Below, piece by piece: positions 7,460-16,098 of a DNA stretch of 64,000 nt. Under the pieces are notes generated by a model. It did no database searches, had not been told where the DNA came from, and saw only the letters and a list, made by a program, of their open reading frames with translations. Source of the DNA: Saccharothrix coeruleofusca (lineage in GTDB: Bacteria; Actinomycetota; Actinomycetes; Mycobacteriales; Pseudonocardiaceae); the NCBI RefSeq assembly GCF_014648515.1, contig NZ_BMRG01000018.1, forward strand, positions 34,069 to 98,068, given 5' to 3'. Position 1 is the stretch's first letter, and every line of letters begins with the position of its first letter. Position numbers and translations under genes: made by a program.

Positions 7460-7999
7460 ATGAGCCGAACCAGACCACTCGGACCGCGACGCGTTGACGA
7501 CGCGGCCCTCCCGCAGGGCAGTGTCCTGCCCGCACAGCGGACCCACACCACCGTCCTGTCCGACGCGGCGGACGCCTTGTCGCGCGCCCTCGGTGATTAC
7601 GTGCGGATGGTCGCGGAAGCGGTCGGCGTCCCCCGCGAGGGCACCACCTGCGAGGTCACCGACACGGTGACCGCCTACCTCGCGCTGAACTGCCGGTCCG
7701 CGCAGCACCCCGGCCGCGACCTCATGCTGGCCTGGAGCGCTTCGCAGGGATGGGTGCTCTCGGTCGAGACCGCACCGGCCGAACCGCCGGTGGTGCTCTC
7801 GCGGGCGGGTCGGGACCTGGTCCCGGCGCCGGGGGCGGTGGCCCGGTTCGTCGCCGAGTCGACCACCCCGCGCCCCCGGGAGCGGGCCTGCGCGGTCCTG
7901 CCCGCGCACGTGGACTGGTCCGACCTGGCCGAGCGCATGGAACGCCACACCCGTCCCGCACGGGACACCTCAACCGCATCGCGAAAGGAAAACCCATGA
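7460..7999 (+). CDS. DUF6292 family protein
   Basis: 179 residues; GGAG six bases before ATG at 7460 supports this start. The central region (about 35-140) shows the DUF6292 features: a helix [20 protein letters not shown], a strand TAYLALNC, then [21 protein letters not shown] and a late [10 protein letters not shown]. No signal peptide or membrane segment. The family is actinobacterial and uncharacterised. It is the first gene of a coupled trio: its TGA overlaps the ATG of a 51-residue ORF, which in turn overlaps an acetyltransferase. Confidence 0.75.
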
Positions 8000-8151
8000 C
8001 CCACAACGGAACCCGACTCACCCCGAACCGCGCCAACCCCGTCCACCCGGTCGTGTTCAGCCACTTGGACACCGAGATCAGGGCCGTCTCCCGCCAGTCG
8101 CGCGGTGTGCCGGCCGTGCGCTTCCAGCCGCTGCCCGCCTCCGGCAGGTGA
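7996..8151 (+). CDS. 51-residue basic peptide between DUF6292 and GNAT genes
   Basis: ATG at 7996 follows GCGAAAGGAAAA, a good ribosome-binding sequence, and forms an ATGA overlap with the DUF6292 stop. Its own TGA overlaps the GTG of the acetyltransferase. Coupling on both sides makes chance unlikely. The peptide [20 protein letters not shown]... is Arg/Pro/His-rich and ends LPASGR, with no cysteine and no signal peptide. Role unknown. Being made one-for-one with a GNAT enzyme, it could be a substrate or regulator of it, but nothing in the sequence proves that. Confidence 0.6.
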
Positions 8152-8753
8152 CGCGGGCCATGTCCTCCGACGACCCGAGCGCGCCGCCCCCGTCCGGGGT
8201 GATCAGAACCGACCGGCTGGTGCTGCGCCCCTGGCGCGTGGAGGACGCCGCCGCGGCGCTGGAGGTCTACGGCAGCGCGGAGGTCACCCGGTGGCTCAGC
8301 CCCGTGATGGACCGCGTGCCCGACCTGGCCGCCATGCGCTTGTTGCTCCAGCGGTGGATCGCCGAGGACGGCAGGCTCACCGCGCCCGCCGGGCGGTGGG
8401 CGCTCCACCGCGCTGACGACGACCGCGTGATCGGCGGAGCCGTCCTGCTGCCCCTGCCGCCGGGCGACGAGGACCTGGAGATCGGGTGGCAGCTGCACCC
8501 CGGCGCGTGGGGCGAGGACTACGCGGGTGAGTGCGCGTTCGCCTTGGCCCGGCTGGCCTTCGAGCACGGCGTTGACGAGGTGTTCGCCATCGTCCGGTCC
8601 GACAACGCGCAGGACGCCGCGGCGATCCGCAGCAACGGCATGTACTGGGTCGGCGAGACGCGCAAGTACTTCGGACTGGAGTTGCAGGTGTACCGGCTGC
8701 GCGCGGCGGACCTCGACCGCGCGGCCCCCGAAGGGCACCGGCCGCCGCGCTGA
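8148..8753 (+). CDS. GNAT-family N-acetyltransferase (RimJ/RimL-like)
   Basis: 201 residues with the RimJ/RimL-type opening [18 protein letters not shown] (about 18-35), the acceptor strand [10 protein letters not shown], the core strand [20 protein letters not shown] that builds the acetyl-CoA pyrophosphate loop, and the distal [20 protein letters not shown]. It should transfer acetyl from acetyl-CoA to an amine, often a protein N-terminus or small molecule. GTG at 8148 overlaps the 51-codon ORF stop; an internal ATG five codons later is an alternative. Confidence 0.85.
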
Positions 8754-8829
8754 GCGGTTCGCGTCGTCGCCCGGCACCGGGCGCACGTGCCGCGGCGACG
8801 GGCGGAGAAGTGTCCGGTGTGGACGCCGA

Positions 8830-9054
8830 TCAGGCGGGAACGTGCCGATCGTGCGGTGCGGTGTCCGGGTCCGCGCCCGGCAGGCCCAGCATGGACAGCA
8901 GTTCCCGGCGGTCGTTCGCGTCGAGCGAGTGGTTCGCCACCGTGCGGCCTGCCCGGATCTGGCGGGCCGCCTCGGCCCGCTGGGCGGCGGAGCGCGTCTC
9001 GGCGAAGTCCGCGGCGGCGCCTCGGGACCGGTTCGGACGTCCGTCCGGTGTCAT
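8830..9054 (-). CDS. small hypothetical protein
   Basis: 74 residues starting MTPDGRPNRSRGAAADFAET, mostly charged helix with ANDRRELLSMLGLPGAD near the C-terminus. AAGGGGAA before ATG at 9054 is a good ribosome-binding site, and third-position bias is strong. No signal peptide. Not recognised. It converges on the GNAT gene and diverges from the 9347 gene. Confidence 0.55.
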   Translation of the reverse strand: MTPDGRPNRSRGAAADFAETRSAAQRAEAARQIRAGRTVANHSLDANDRRELLSMLGLPGADPDTAPHDRHVPA

Positions 9055-9346
9055 GCGGGTTCCCCTTCTGCTGCGGGTTGACCTCGACGTGCGGCGAGGT
9101 CGGGGTCGTCCGCCGGGCCCGTGGGCGCGGCGGGACCGCTCCACCCGCGGGTCGCGGGAGTCGAGGGGAGTGGTGGTGCGAGCTGGCGGTCCGGCGACAA
9201 GCCGGTGCTCCCGTCCCCGGCCGGAACCACCGGACCGGACTGGATCGAGGACTGCGGCGGCGGGATGCCGACGCCTCGTACCCCGACGGGCCGACTGTAC
9301 CGCACGGCGGGTCGATCCGGCGGCCCCGGAGCAGTACGTTCTGGCC

Positions 9347-9574
9347 ATGTCAGGAGAATTCGGCGGTCCGGAACTGGCCCCCACGCTGTCCGAGTGGCTC
9401 AAGGCCAGGCAGGAGACCGAACGGCACCTGGCGGGCGCGACGCCGCCGATCGACGCCCAGTGGGCGCAGCGGCTGGCCGACCTGCTGGCCACCGAGCGGT
9501 CGTGGCAGGAGCAGTACACCGACCTCGTCGCGCTCGGCAGTCGGGGTGGTCGGTTCCCCCGCTCCAACCGCTGA
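9347..9574 (+). CDS. small hypothetical protein
   Basis: 75 residues starting MSGEFGGPELAPTLSEWLKA, predicted largely helical (ETERHLAGATPPIDAQWAQR, LADLLATERSWQEQYTDLV) with a basic tail. Codon bias supports translation, although the ribosome-binding site before ATG at 9347 is weak. No recognised family. The 290 bases upstream form a divergent promoter region with the 8830-9054 gene. Confidence 0.5.
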   Translation: MSGEFGGPELAPTLSEWLKARQETERHLAGATPPIDAQWAQRLADLLATERSWQEQYTDLVALGSRGGRFPRSNR

Positions 9575-9802
9575 CGGCACCACCGCCGGGAAGCGCTCGT
9601 GGCGGGCGATTCGCCGCACCGGGTCCGGCTCTTTCCGGAACTCGCGCGAATGCGTGGCGACGCCCATTCCGGCAGCCCGAGAAATGCGGTGCCGCGGTGT
9701 CCGAATGGGCGGTCGCGCAGTTCGTGGCGGATGCTCGCGCGGCGGCACGGACTGCCCTCAACGGACCATTGATCCGGTGATCGGCGTCGGTACTGTTGAG
9801 CT

Positions 9803-10708
9803 GTGGCGAATCGCCTCCTGCTCGGAGCTATCGTGGTTTTCCCGCTACTGCTGCCGGGCGCGGCGGTCGGCTGCGGTGCGGAGGTCCCGGTGCCGCGAGA
9901 CGCGCGCGGGTTCGTCTACCAGTTGCAGGGCTACCAGGACGGCGGGCTCGATGCTCTGGCCGCCGCGCCGTTCCGGTACGCCGTCATCGACCTGGCGCGC
10001 GACGGCGGGGACGGCTACTTCAGCGCCGAGGAGGTCGGCGTGCTGAAGAAGTCGGGCAAGCGGGTGCTGGCCTACTTCGAGATCGGCTCGATCGAGTCGT
10101 TCCGGCCCGACTACGCCGCCATCCGCGACGACCGCGCGGACCTGCTGCTCAACGAGTGGCCCAGCTGGCCCGGCGAGCACTTCGTGCGGTACTGGGACCA
10201 GCGCTGGTGGGAGCTGGGCGTGCGACCGCGCGTGGACCGGGCGCTGGCCGCCGGGTTCGACGGGGTCTACCTGGACACCCCGCTGGCCTACGAGGAGATC
10301 GACCTAGCGCTGGTGCCCGGCATCGGGCGCGAGGAGCTCGGCCGCCGGATGGTCGAGCTGATCGCCAGGATCAGCGCGCACGGCAAGCGGACGGACGCGG
10401 ATTTCCTGGTCTACCCGCAGAACTCGCCGGAGCTGCTGCACCACCACGGCTACCTGGAGGCGGTCGACGGCATCGGCGTGGAGGAGCTGTTCTTCCGCGC
10501 CACCGACGAGCCGTGCGCGGCGGACTACTGCGCGCAGAACCTGGCCGAGACGAGAAAGCTGCGCGCCGCCGGGAAGACCGTGCTGGCGGTGGACTACGCG
10601 GTGCGCCCGGAGAACGTGGAGAGGGCCTGCCGGGCGTACCGCGAAGAGGGTTTCGAGGGCTACGTGTCGGTGCGGGAGCTGGATCGGATCAGCGCCCCGT
10701 GCCGGTGA
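9803..10708 (+). CDS. GH114-type glycoside hydrolase (endo-alpha-1,4-polygalactosaminidase family), secreted
   Basis: 301 residues. The N-terminus MANRLLLGAIVVFPLLLPGA is a signal peptide with a possible lipobox AVGC, so the enzyme may be a lipoprotein outside the cell. The mature part is the MJ1477/TM1410-like TIM barrel: FVYQLQGYQ, YAVIDLARDGG, VLAYFEIGSIE, WWELGVRPRVD, GVYLDTPLAYEE, YPQNSPELL, VEELFF. The Asp in GVYLD and the Glu in VEELFF sit at the predicted catalytic strand ends. GH114 includes fungal Ega3, which cuts the galactosamine-rich part of galactosaminogalactan. It starts the rightward operon of an exopolysaccharide locus, where polymer trimming or release is the likely job. 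Confidence 0.82.
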   Translation: MANRLLLGAIVVFPLLLPGAAVGCGAEVPVPRDARGFVYQLQGYQDGGLDALAAAPFRYAVIDLARDGGDGYFSAEEVGVLKKSGKRVLAYFEIGSIESFRPDYAAIRDDRADLLLNEWPSWPGEHFVRYWDQRWWELGVRPRVDRALAAGFDGVYLDTPLAYEEIDLALVPGIGREELGRRMVELIARISAHGKRTDADFLVYPQNSPELLHHHGYLEAVDGIGVEELFFRATDEPCAADYCAQNLAETRKLRAAGKTVLAVDYAVRPENVERACRAYREEGFEGYVSVRELDRISAPCR

Positions 10709-10739
10709 ACCGTGGCGCGCACCGAGTGAGGGAGTGGTT

Positions 10740-12056
10740 GTGGCGGAGGAGTTACCGGGAATGCGTCGGATCGGCATCATGGGGATGGGGTACGTCGGCC
10801 TGACGCTGGCCGCGGCACTGGCCCGCAAGGGCTACGAGGTGCACGGCGTGGACACGCAGGCAGCGGTGCTGGACTCGCTGTCGCGCGGTCGTCCGCACAT
10901 CTTCGAGCCCGGCGTCGAAGAGGTCTTCGGGGAGTGGGTAGGCAAGCGCATCTTCCTGTGGCCGGAGCTGCCCGAGGACGTGGACGCGGCGATCATCTGC
11001 GTGTCCACGCCGGTGGACGAGGCCGGTCGCGAGCCGTACCTGGGCAACCTGGCCGCCGCCGCCGAGCACATCGCCAAGCGGTGCTCGCCGCGGACGCTGG
11101 TGGTGGTGCGCAGCACCGTGCCGGTGGGCGCGACGCGGTCGGTGGTGCTGCCCCGGCTGGTCGACGCGTGGGGTTCGGCGCGGCTGGTGATGGCGCCCGA
11201 GCGGACCATCCAGGGGCAGGCGCTGCGCGAGCTGGTCGAGCTGCCGCAGGTGGTCGGCGGGCTGGACGAGGAGAGCCTGCGGCTGGGCCTGGAGCTGTTC
11301 GGCGGCCTGGCCGCCCAGCTGGTGCCGGTGTCCACCCTGGAGACGGCCGAGCTGGTCAAGCTGACCAACAACTGCCACACCGACGTCATCTACTCCTTCG
11401 GCAACGAGGTGGCCCGGCTGACCGAGCGGCTCGGGCTGGACCCGCTGGAGGTGATCCGGGCGACCAACCTGGACTACCCCCGGCCCAACATCGCCAAGCC
11501 CGGCTACGTCGGCGGCGGCTGCCTGTCCAAGGACCCGTACATCCTGATGTCCAGCGCCGACCGGACCGGCTACGTGCCGCCGCTGGTGCGCGCGGCGCGC
11601 CAGGTCAACGAGGACACGCCGGTGCACGTCGCGGGCCGCGTCGTGGAGCTGATGGGCGCGGCGCGCGAGCGGACCCTGCTGGTGCTGGGCTGGGCCTACA
11701 AGGGCTGGCCGCCCACCGACGACATGCGCGGCACGCCCATCGCGTCGATGATGCCGGTGTTCGCCGAGGCGGGCGTGCGGGTGCTGGGCCACGACCCGCT
11801 GGTGAGCGCGGAGGTGATCCGCCGCTACGGCGGCGAGCCGGTCGACCTGGCGGCCGGGTTCGCCGCCGCCGACGCGGTGCTGGTCATCACCGACCACCCC
11901 GAGTACCGGCGGCTGGACGTCGACGCGCTGCTGCCGGGATCGGGCGTGCGCCTGGTCTACGACTCCTGGCGCGTCCTCGACGCGGAGCGGGTGACCCGGC
12001 ACGGCGTCCGCTACGCGGGCCTGGGCTACGAGCCCGTCGAGGAGGCGGCCGGATGA
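10740..12056 (+). CDS. nucleotide-sugar 6-dehydrogenase (UDP-glucose/UDP-HexNAc DH family)
   Basis: About 438 residues. N-terminal Rossmann fold with GIMGMGYVGLTLA, central helix VKLTNNCHTDVIYSFGNEVA, the catalytic Cys in YVGGGCLSKDPYIL, and a C-terminal UDP-binding domain from about residue 310 (VLGWAYKGWPPTDDMRGTP). It should oxidise the C6 alcohol of a UDP-sugar to a carboxylate in two NAD-dependent steps; which sugar cannot be told from sequence. GAGGGAG six bases upstream favours GTG at 10740 over GTG at 10734. The stop overlaps the next epimerase (ATGA). Confidence 0.85.
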   Translation: MAEELPGMRRIGIMGMGYVGLTLAAALARKGYEVHGVDTQAAVLDSLSRGRPHIFEPGVEEVFGEWVGKRIFLWPELPEDVDAAIICVSTPVDEAGREPYLGNLAAAAEHIAKRCSPRTLVVVRSTVPVGATRSVVLPRLVDAWGSARLVMAPERTIQGQALRELVELPQVVGGLDEESLRLGLELFGGLAAQLVPVSTLETAELVKLTNNCHTDVIYSFGNEVARLTERLGLDPLEVIRATNLDYPRPNIAKPGYVGGGCLSKDPYILMSSADRTGYVPPLVRAARQVNEDTPVHVAGRVVELMGAARERTLLVLGWAYKGWPPTDDMRGTPIASMMPVFAEAGVRVLGHDPLVSAEVIRRYGGEPVDLAAGFAAADAVLVITDHPEYRRLDVDALLPGSGVRLVYDSWRVLDAERVTRHGVRYAGLGYEPVEEAAG

Positions 12057-13003
12057 GGCACCTGGTTCTCGGCGGCGCCGGGTTCATCGGCGTCCACCTG
12101 ACCCGCAGGCTGCTGGCCGACGGGCACGAGGTGACCATCGTGGACGACTTCTCGCGCGGCAGGCGGGACCCGGAGCTGGACGAGCTCGGCGTGCCGGTGA
12201 TCTCCGCGGACCTCACCGATCCCGCGTCGCTGGACGGCGTGCCGCACGAGTTCGAGCGGGTGCACCTGCTGGCCGCGGTGGTCGGCGTGCGCAACGTCGA
12301 GCGCGACCCGGCGCGCGTGATCAACGTCAACACCCTGGCCGTGCTCAACGCGCTGCGCTGGGTCGAGCCGCACCAGAAGCTGTTCTTCGCCTCCACCAGC
12401 GAGACCTACGCGGGCGGGGTGGACGCGGGTGTGGTGCCGGTGCCCACCGGCGAGGACGTGCCGCTGGTGGTGCAGGACGTCACCTCGCCGCGCTTCGCCT
12501 ACGCGGTGAGCAAGATGCTCGGGGAGGCGGCGGTCGTGCACACCGGCCGCGCCAAGGGCGTGCCCGTGGTGGTCGGCCGCTTCCACAACGTCTACGGCCC
12601 TCGGATGGGCGCCGACCACGTGATCCCGGAGCTCTCGCTGCGCGCGATCCGCCGCGAGGACCCGTTCCGGGTCTACGGCACCGACCAGTTCCGGGCGTTC
12701 TGCCACGTGGACGACGCGGTGGACGCGGTGGTGCGGCTGGTGGAGGCGGAGGACGCGGCGGGACGGATCGTCCACATCGGCAACGACTCCGCCGAGACCA
12801 ACATCGGCGAGCTGGCCGAGCTGGTGCTCAAGATCGCCGGGCACAGCCCCGAGCTGGAGCGGGTGCCCGCGCCGCCGGGCTCGGTCCACCGCCGCTGCCC
12901 GGACCTGACCAGGCTCCGCGCGCTGACCGGGTTCGAGCCGGAGGTGTCGCTGGAGGACGGTGTCCGGCGGACCTTCGAGTGGTACCGGGACAACTGGGCT
13001 TGA
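12053..13003 (+). CDS. NAD-dependent sugar epimerase/dehydratase (extended SDR)
   Basis: 316 residues with the glycine motif GGAGFIGVHL at the N-terminus, the catalytic FASTSETYAGG serine region, YAVSK active-site Tyr/Lys (about 155-159) and the substrate loop FHNVYGPRMGADHVIPEL. The fold is that of UDP-glucose 4-epimerase and UDP-glucuronate decarboxylase. Being translationally coupled to the 6-dehydrogenase, it may act on that enzyme's uronic acid product. It ends the rightward exopolysaccharide operon at an exceptional hairpin. Confidence 0.82.
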   Translation: MRHLVLGGAGFIGVHLTRRLLADGHEVTIVDDFSRGRRDPELDELGVPVISADLTDPASLDGVPHEFERVHLLAAVVGVRNVERDPARVINVNTLAVLNALRWVEPHQKLFFASTSETYAGGVDAGVVPVPTGEDVPLVVQDVTSPRFAYAVSKMLGEAAVVHTGRAKGVPVVVGRFHNVYGPRMGADHVIPELSLRAIRREDPFRVYGTDQFRAFCHVDDAVDAVVRLVEAEDAAGRIVHIGNDSAETNIGELAELVLKIAGHSPELERVPAPPGSVHRRCPDLTRLRALTGFEPEVSLEDGVRRTFEWYRDNWA

Positions 13004-13008
13004 TCCCC

Positions 13009-13050
13009 GCGTGGGTGAAAATGCCGCTCCACCGGCATTTTCACCCACGC
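13009..13050. terminator. 18-bp perfect bidirectional hairpin terminator
   Basis: The arm GCGTGGGTGAAAATGCCG (13009-13026) pairs without mismatch to its complement at 13033-13050 around a 6-base loop. It sits in the 54-base gap between the rightward epimerase (ends 13003) and the leftward epimerase (ends 13058). The AAAA/TTTT inside the stem is unusual for this GC background. Confidence 0.85.
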
Positions 13051-13057
13051 AGCCAGG

Positions 13058-13972
13058 TCAGAGCCCCGCCCAGACGTCGCGCACGGACGCCGCCAGCGAG
13101 TGCCGCGGCGACCATCCCAGCGCACGCCGGGTCCTGGTCAGGTCCGCCGCGATCCAGGACACCGCGCCGGAGCGGGCGGGAGCCGGGTCGGACTCGACGA
13201 CCTGGCCGGTGAAGCCCGCGGTCTCGGCCAGCAGCTTGACCGCCTCGCGCACGGTGACCGCGTTCCCGCTGCCCACGTTGAGCACCGGCTCCGGCGGCGT
13301 GGCCACCAGCGCCGCCGCGGCGACCGCCTCGGCCACGTCGCGCACGTCGACGAAGTCGCGGAACGCGCCCAGCGGGCCGAGCACGACGTCCCCGCCGCTG
13401 ACCAGCGCCGCGCGGATCGCCTCCGCCGCGCGGCCCAGCACGGTGCCCGCGGGCATCCCGGCGCCGATCGGGTTGAACACCCGCAGCACCACCGCGTCCA
13501 GCCGCCCGGCGGCGACGGCCGAGCGCACCAGCGAGGTGCCCGCCAGCTTGGTGATCCCGTAGGGCGCCACCGGGTTCGCGGGCGCGTCCTCGGCGACCGG
13601 GATGCCGTCGGGCACCACCCCGTACTCCGCCGCCGAGCCGAGCGAGACCAGTCGCGCGGCGGGCGCGGCGGCGGGGATGGCGTCGAGCAGGTGGGCGGTG
13701 GCCGTGACGTTGGCCGCCACCAGCTGCGCCGTGCTGCCGTCCAGCGCGCCGGTGCAGTTGACCACCACGTCGGGCGCGGTCGCCGCCAGCACCCGCGCCA
13801 GCTGCTCCGGTGGGCCGTGCACGAGGTCGTGGCGCACCCACCCGGCCTCCTGCGGGGCGGTGCGGCCCACCCGGACCACCGCGACCTCCCCCGGACCGGC
13901 CGACAGCGCCGCGGCCACCTGCCTGCCCAGGTAGCCGGTAGCGCCGAACAGCAGCACCTTGACCGGGCTCAC
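13058..13972 (-). CDS. NAD-dependent epimerase / dTDP-4-dehydrorhamnose-reductase-like SDR
   Basis: 304 residues: LLFGATGYLGRQVA nucleotide motif, VVNCTGALDG, LVSLGSAAEYG, active-site YGITK (about 140) and RVFNPIGAGMPAG. It is an extended SDR acting on a nucleotide sugar. GTG at 13972 overlaps the stop of the nucleotidyltransferase by 4 bases, so both belong to the leftward operon, and pairing with a nucleotidyltransferase suggests conversion of the NDP-sugar that enzyme makes. Confidence 0.82.
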   Translation of the reverse strand: MSPVKVLLFGATGYLGRQVAAALSAGPGEVAVVRVGRTAPQEAGWVRHDLVHGPPEQLARVLAATAPDVVVNCTGALDGSTAQLVAANVTATAHLLDAIPAAAPAARLVSLGSAAEYGVVPDGIPVAEDAPANPVAPYGITKLAGTSLVRSAVAAGRLDAVVLRVFNPIGAGMPAGTVLGRAAEAIRAALVSGGDVVLGPLGAFRDFVDVRDVAEAVAAAALVATPPEPVLNVGSGNAVTVREAVKLLAETAGFTGQVVESDPAPARSGAVSWIAADLTRTRRALGWSPRHSLAASVRDVWAGL

Positions 13973-14706
13973 GGGGCGTCCACCGGAGCGGCGCGCCGAC
14001 CGGGCAGCAGCGCCGAGCGCACCTGCTCGAAGCAGCGGTTGGCCTCGTCGTAGTCGTCGGGGCGGCCGATGTCGAGCCAGTAGCCGCCGAACTCGTAGGC
14101 GGCGGGCTCCTCGCCGCGCGCCAGCAGGTCCAGCACCAGCTCGTCCAGCCCGAAGGGGACGCCGCGCGGGTACGGCGTGAGCGTCTTGCGGGACATCGCG
14201 TACACGCCCATGCTGACGCCGTAGGACAGCACGGGCTTCTCGACGAACTCCACGATCCGGCCCCGGTCGGTCTCCAGCGTGCCGAAGTCGATCTTCACCT
14301 TGCGCTGGTAGGTGGCCACGGTCAGCGGCGCCTTGGTGGCCACGTGGTGGTCCAGCAGTGCCACGTAGTCCAGGTCGGTGAGCACGTCGCCGTTCATCAC
14401 CAGGAAGTTCTCGGGCAGCTGGTCGACGAAGTTGAGCAGCGGTCCGATGGTGGACAGCGGCTTCTTCTCCTCGGCGTAGTCGACCGCGATGTCCCACTTG
14501 GACCCGTCGCCGACGAACGCGCGGATGAGCGCGCCGAGGTGGCCGATGGCCAGGGTGGCGCGCTGGAAGCCGTGCGCCTTGAGCTGCTGCAGGATGATGT
14601 CCAGGATCGCGTACTCCTCCCCGATGGGCACCAGCGGCTTGGGCAGCGCCGTGGTGTAGGGGCGGAGTCGCACCCCCTGGCCGCCTGCGAGTATGACCGC
14701 GTGCAT
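13969..14706 (-). CDS. NDP-sugar nucleotidyltransferase (sugar-phosphate)
   Basis: 245 residues. It has the pyrophosphorylase signature LAGGQGVRLRPYTTALPKPL at the very N-terminus, the metal-binding NFLVMNGDVLTDL (about 105) and EFGGYWLDIGRPDDYDEANR at the end, all typical of RmlA/GCD1-like transferases that make NDP-sugars from NTP and sugar-1-phosphate. Length matches the short glucose-1-phosphate class. AAGGGAG precedes ATG at 14706. It supplies activated sugar for the exopolysaccharide locus. Confidence 0.85.
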   Translation of the reverse strand: MHAVILAGGQGVRLRPYTTALPKPLVPIGEEYAILDIILQQLKAHGFQRATLAIGHLGALIRAFVGDGSKWDIAVDYAEEKKPLSTIGPLLNFVDQLPENFLVMNGDVLTDLDYVALLDHHVATKAPLTVATYQRKVKIDFGTLETDRGRIVEFVEKPVLSYGVSMGVYAMSRKTLTPYPRGVPFGLDELVLDLLARGEEPAAYEFGGYWLDIGRPDDYDEANRCFEQVRSALLPGRRAAPVDAP

Positions 14707-14720
14707 CAGATCACTCCCTT

Positions 14721-14755
14721 GTCATAAGTGGTGCCGATGTCATAAGTGGTGCCGA
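14721..14755. repeat. 18-bp period tandem duplication across a gene junction
   Basis: GTCATAAGTGGTGCCGA occurs at 14721-14737 and again at 14739-14755. One copy includes the stop codon of the leftward membrane protein (14740-14742). The other lies in the 33-base gap before the nucleotidyltransferase. It looks like a recent slippage duplication of a stop region. Confidence 0.75.
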
Positions 14756-16098
14756 ACTTGCCCGACGCTCCCGCGGAGCGCCCCCAGCATGAGAACCGGC
14801 AGTACCGCGCTGCCCACCAGGAACACCGGCACGTGGCCGTGCGGACCCCAGGCGTCCGCCGCGGTCTCGGCCACCGCGACGCAGGCGAGCAGCACACCGG
14901 AGGCGATGGCCAGCGGCCGGGCCGGACCACCGGTGCGGATCAGCACGAAGCCGAGGAAGAACGCGCCGCCGAGCAGGACGTGCCCGTCGATCAGCAGCGC
15001 GCCGTGCAGGGTGAGCGCGCCCGCCCACCGCAGGACCAGCAGGAGCAGCAGGGCGAACGCGCCCAACGCCACCAGGCAGGTGGTCAGCTCGCGCAGCAGC
15101 ACCCGCCACACCGCCCGCTGGAACTGCGCGGGCCGCAGGTCGCCCCGGATCAGGTCGTCGGCCTGCTCGAAGACCCGGTTGGCCCGCCACTCGACCACGC
15201 CCATGCCGAGCACCAGCGGCGCCGCGGCCACCGCGAGGTCCACCGCCCCCAGCACGTAACGCGCGTCGGTGTAGAGCAGGAAAGCCGCGCACGCCGCCGC
15301 GTAGGCCGCGTTGGGCAGCGCGCCGCGCGCCAGCGCCGACCGCGTCGGCGGCCGGACGCCGTCGGCGTCGCGGGTGCCCCGAGTGGCGCGCCAGGCGAGC
15401 GCGAGCGCGAACAGCACCGAGACGCCGCCGAACAGCAGCACCACGGGGGCGAAGGCGTCGTCGTAACCCGATGCCAGGTGCACCAGGCCCGCCAGTCCCG
15501 CGGGCAGCATCGCCGCCAGCAGCAGCGGCTGCTCGCGGTGGAAGAGCAGAATCCCGTACGCCGCTTGGACAGCCGCTTGCGCCACGGCGAACAGGACCAG
15601 TGGCAGGCCGCCGCCCCACGGCAGGAGCGCGACCGCCCCGGCCAGCACCGCGGTCACGCCGATGCCGCTCATCACCCGCTGCGCCCGGTCGGCGCTGCCC
15701 GCCGCGCCGAGGCCGAGCAGCTGGTGCGCCACCCAGCTCGTGCCCGCGCCCCACACCCAGCCCACCGCGGTCGCGAGCACCATCCCGCGCGCCATGACCG
15801 GTCCGCCCAGCACGGCGAACACCGCCGGGTAGACCGCCGAGGGCATCAGGTACAGCAGGCCGTGCGCCGCGTCGTGCCAGGAACGCCGCGGCAGCGAGGT
15901 TTCCGGAGCGGGGACGGGGGTGCGCGGCAGCCGCTGGAAGACCTCCTGCGCCAGCGCGAACACGTCGGCCGCCCCGTACTGCTCGACGGCCGCCTGGTCG
16001 GTGACGCCCTGGCTCTCCAGCAGCGCGGCGACCTGCAGCTCGTCCACCGGTGCGGGCAGCAGCGGCTGGACCCGCCCGACCAGGTCCGCGACGCTCAT
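14740..16098 (-). CDS. polytopic membrane protein of the exopolysaccharide locus (PelG-sized)
   Basis: 452 residues: a cytoplasmic N-terminal segment of about 100 residues (LLESQGVTDQAAVEQYGAAD and a Pro-rich linker) followed by roughly 11-12 transmembrane helices to the end. Size and helix number match PelG, the inner-membrane protein that works with glycosyltransferase PelF, but I cannot see a specific PelG signature. ATG at 16098 overlaps the stop of the PelF-like gene, so the two are made together and are plausible partners for polymer synthesis and export. Alternative: another MOP-type flippase. Confidence 0.7.
   Translation of the reverse strand: MSVADLVGRVQPLLPAPVDELQVAALLESQGVTDQAAVEQYGAADVFALAQEVFQRLPRTPVPAPETSLPRRSWHDAAHGLLYLMPSAVYPAVFAVLGGPVMARGMVLATAVGWVWGAGTSWVAHQLLGLGAAGSADRAQRVMSGIGVTAVLAGAVALLPWGGGLPLVLFAVAQAAVQAAYGILLFHREQPLLLAAMLPAGLAGLVHLASGYDDAFAPVVLLFGGVSVLFALALAWRATRGTRDADGVRPPTRSALARGALPNAAYAAACAAFLLYTDARYVLGAVDLAVAAAPLVLGMGVVEWRANRVFEQADDLIRGDLRPAQFQRAVWRVLLRELTTCLVALGAFALLLLLVLRWAGALTLHGALLIDGHVLLGGAFFLGFVLIRTGGPARPLAIASGVLLACVAVAETAADAWGPHGHVPVFLVGSAVLPVLMLGALRGSVGQVRHHL

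Noticed and set aside
7245-7463. 72-codon frame linking the decayed ORFs to the DUF6292 start by ATGA overlap
   Set aside because: Only about three quarters of its third positions are G or C, well below the neighbouring genes, and it lacks a ribosome-binding site.
9121-9780. Plus-strand frame of 219 codons through the gap before the GH114 gene
   Set aside because: It overlaps the better-supported 75-codon gene in another frame, has no ribosome-binding site and its first half is low-complexity Arg/Gly.
14706-14930. Minus-strand frame ending GTTYDIGTTYDKGVI that overlaps the nucleotidyltransferase ATG
   Set aside because: It is a shifted frame of the membrane-protein 3' end and the 18-bp duplication; the in-frame membrane protein explains the region better.
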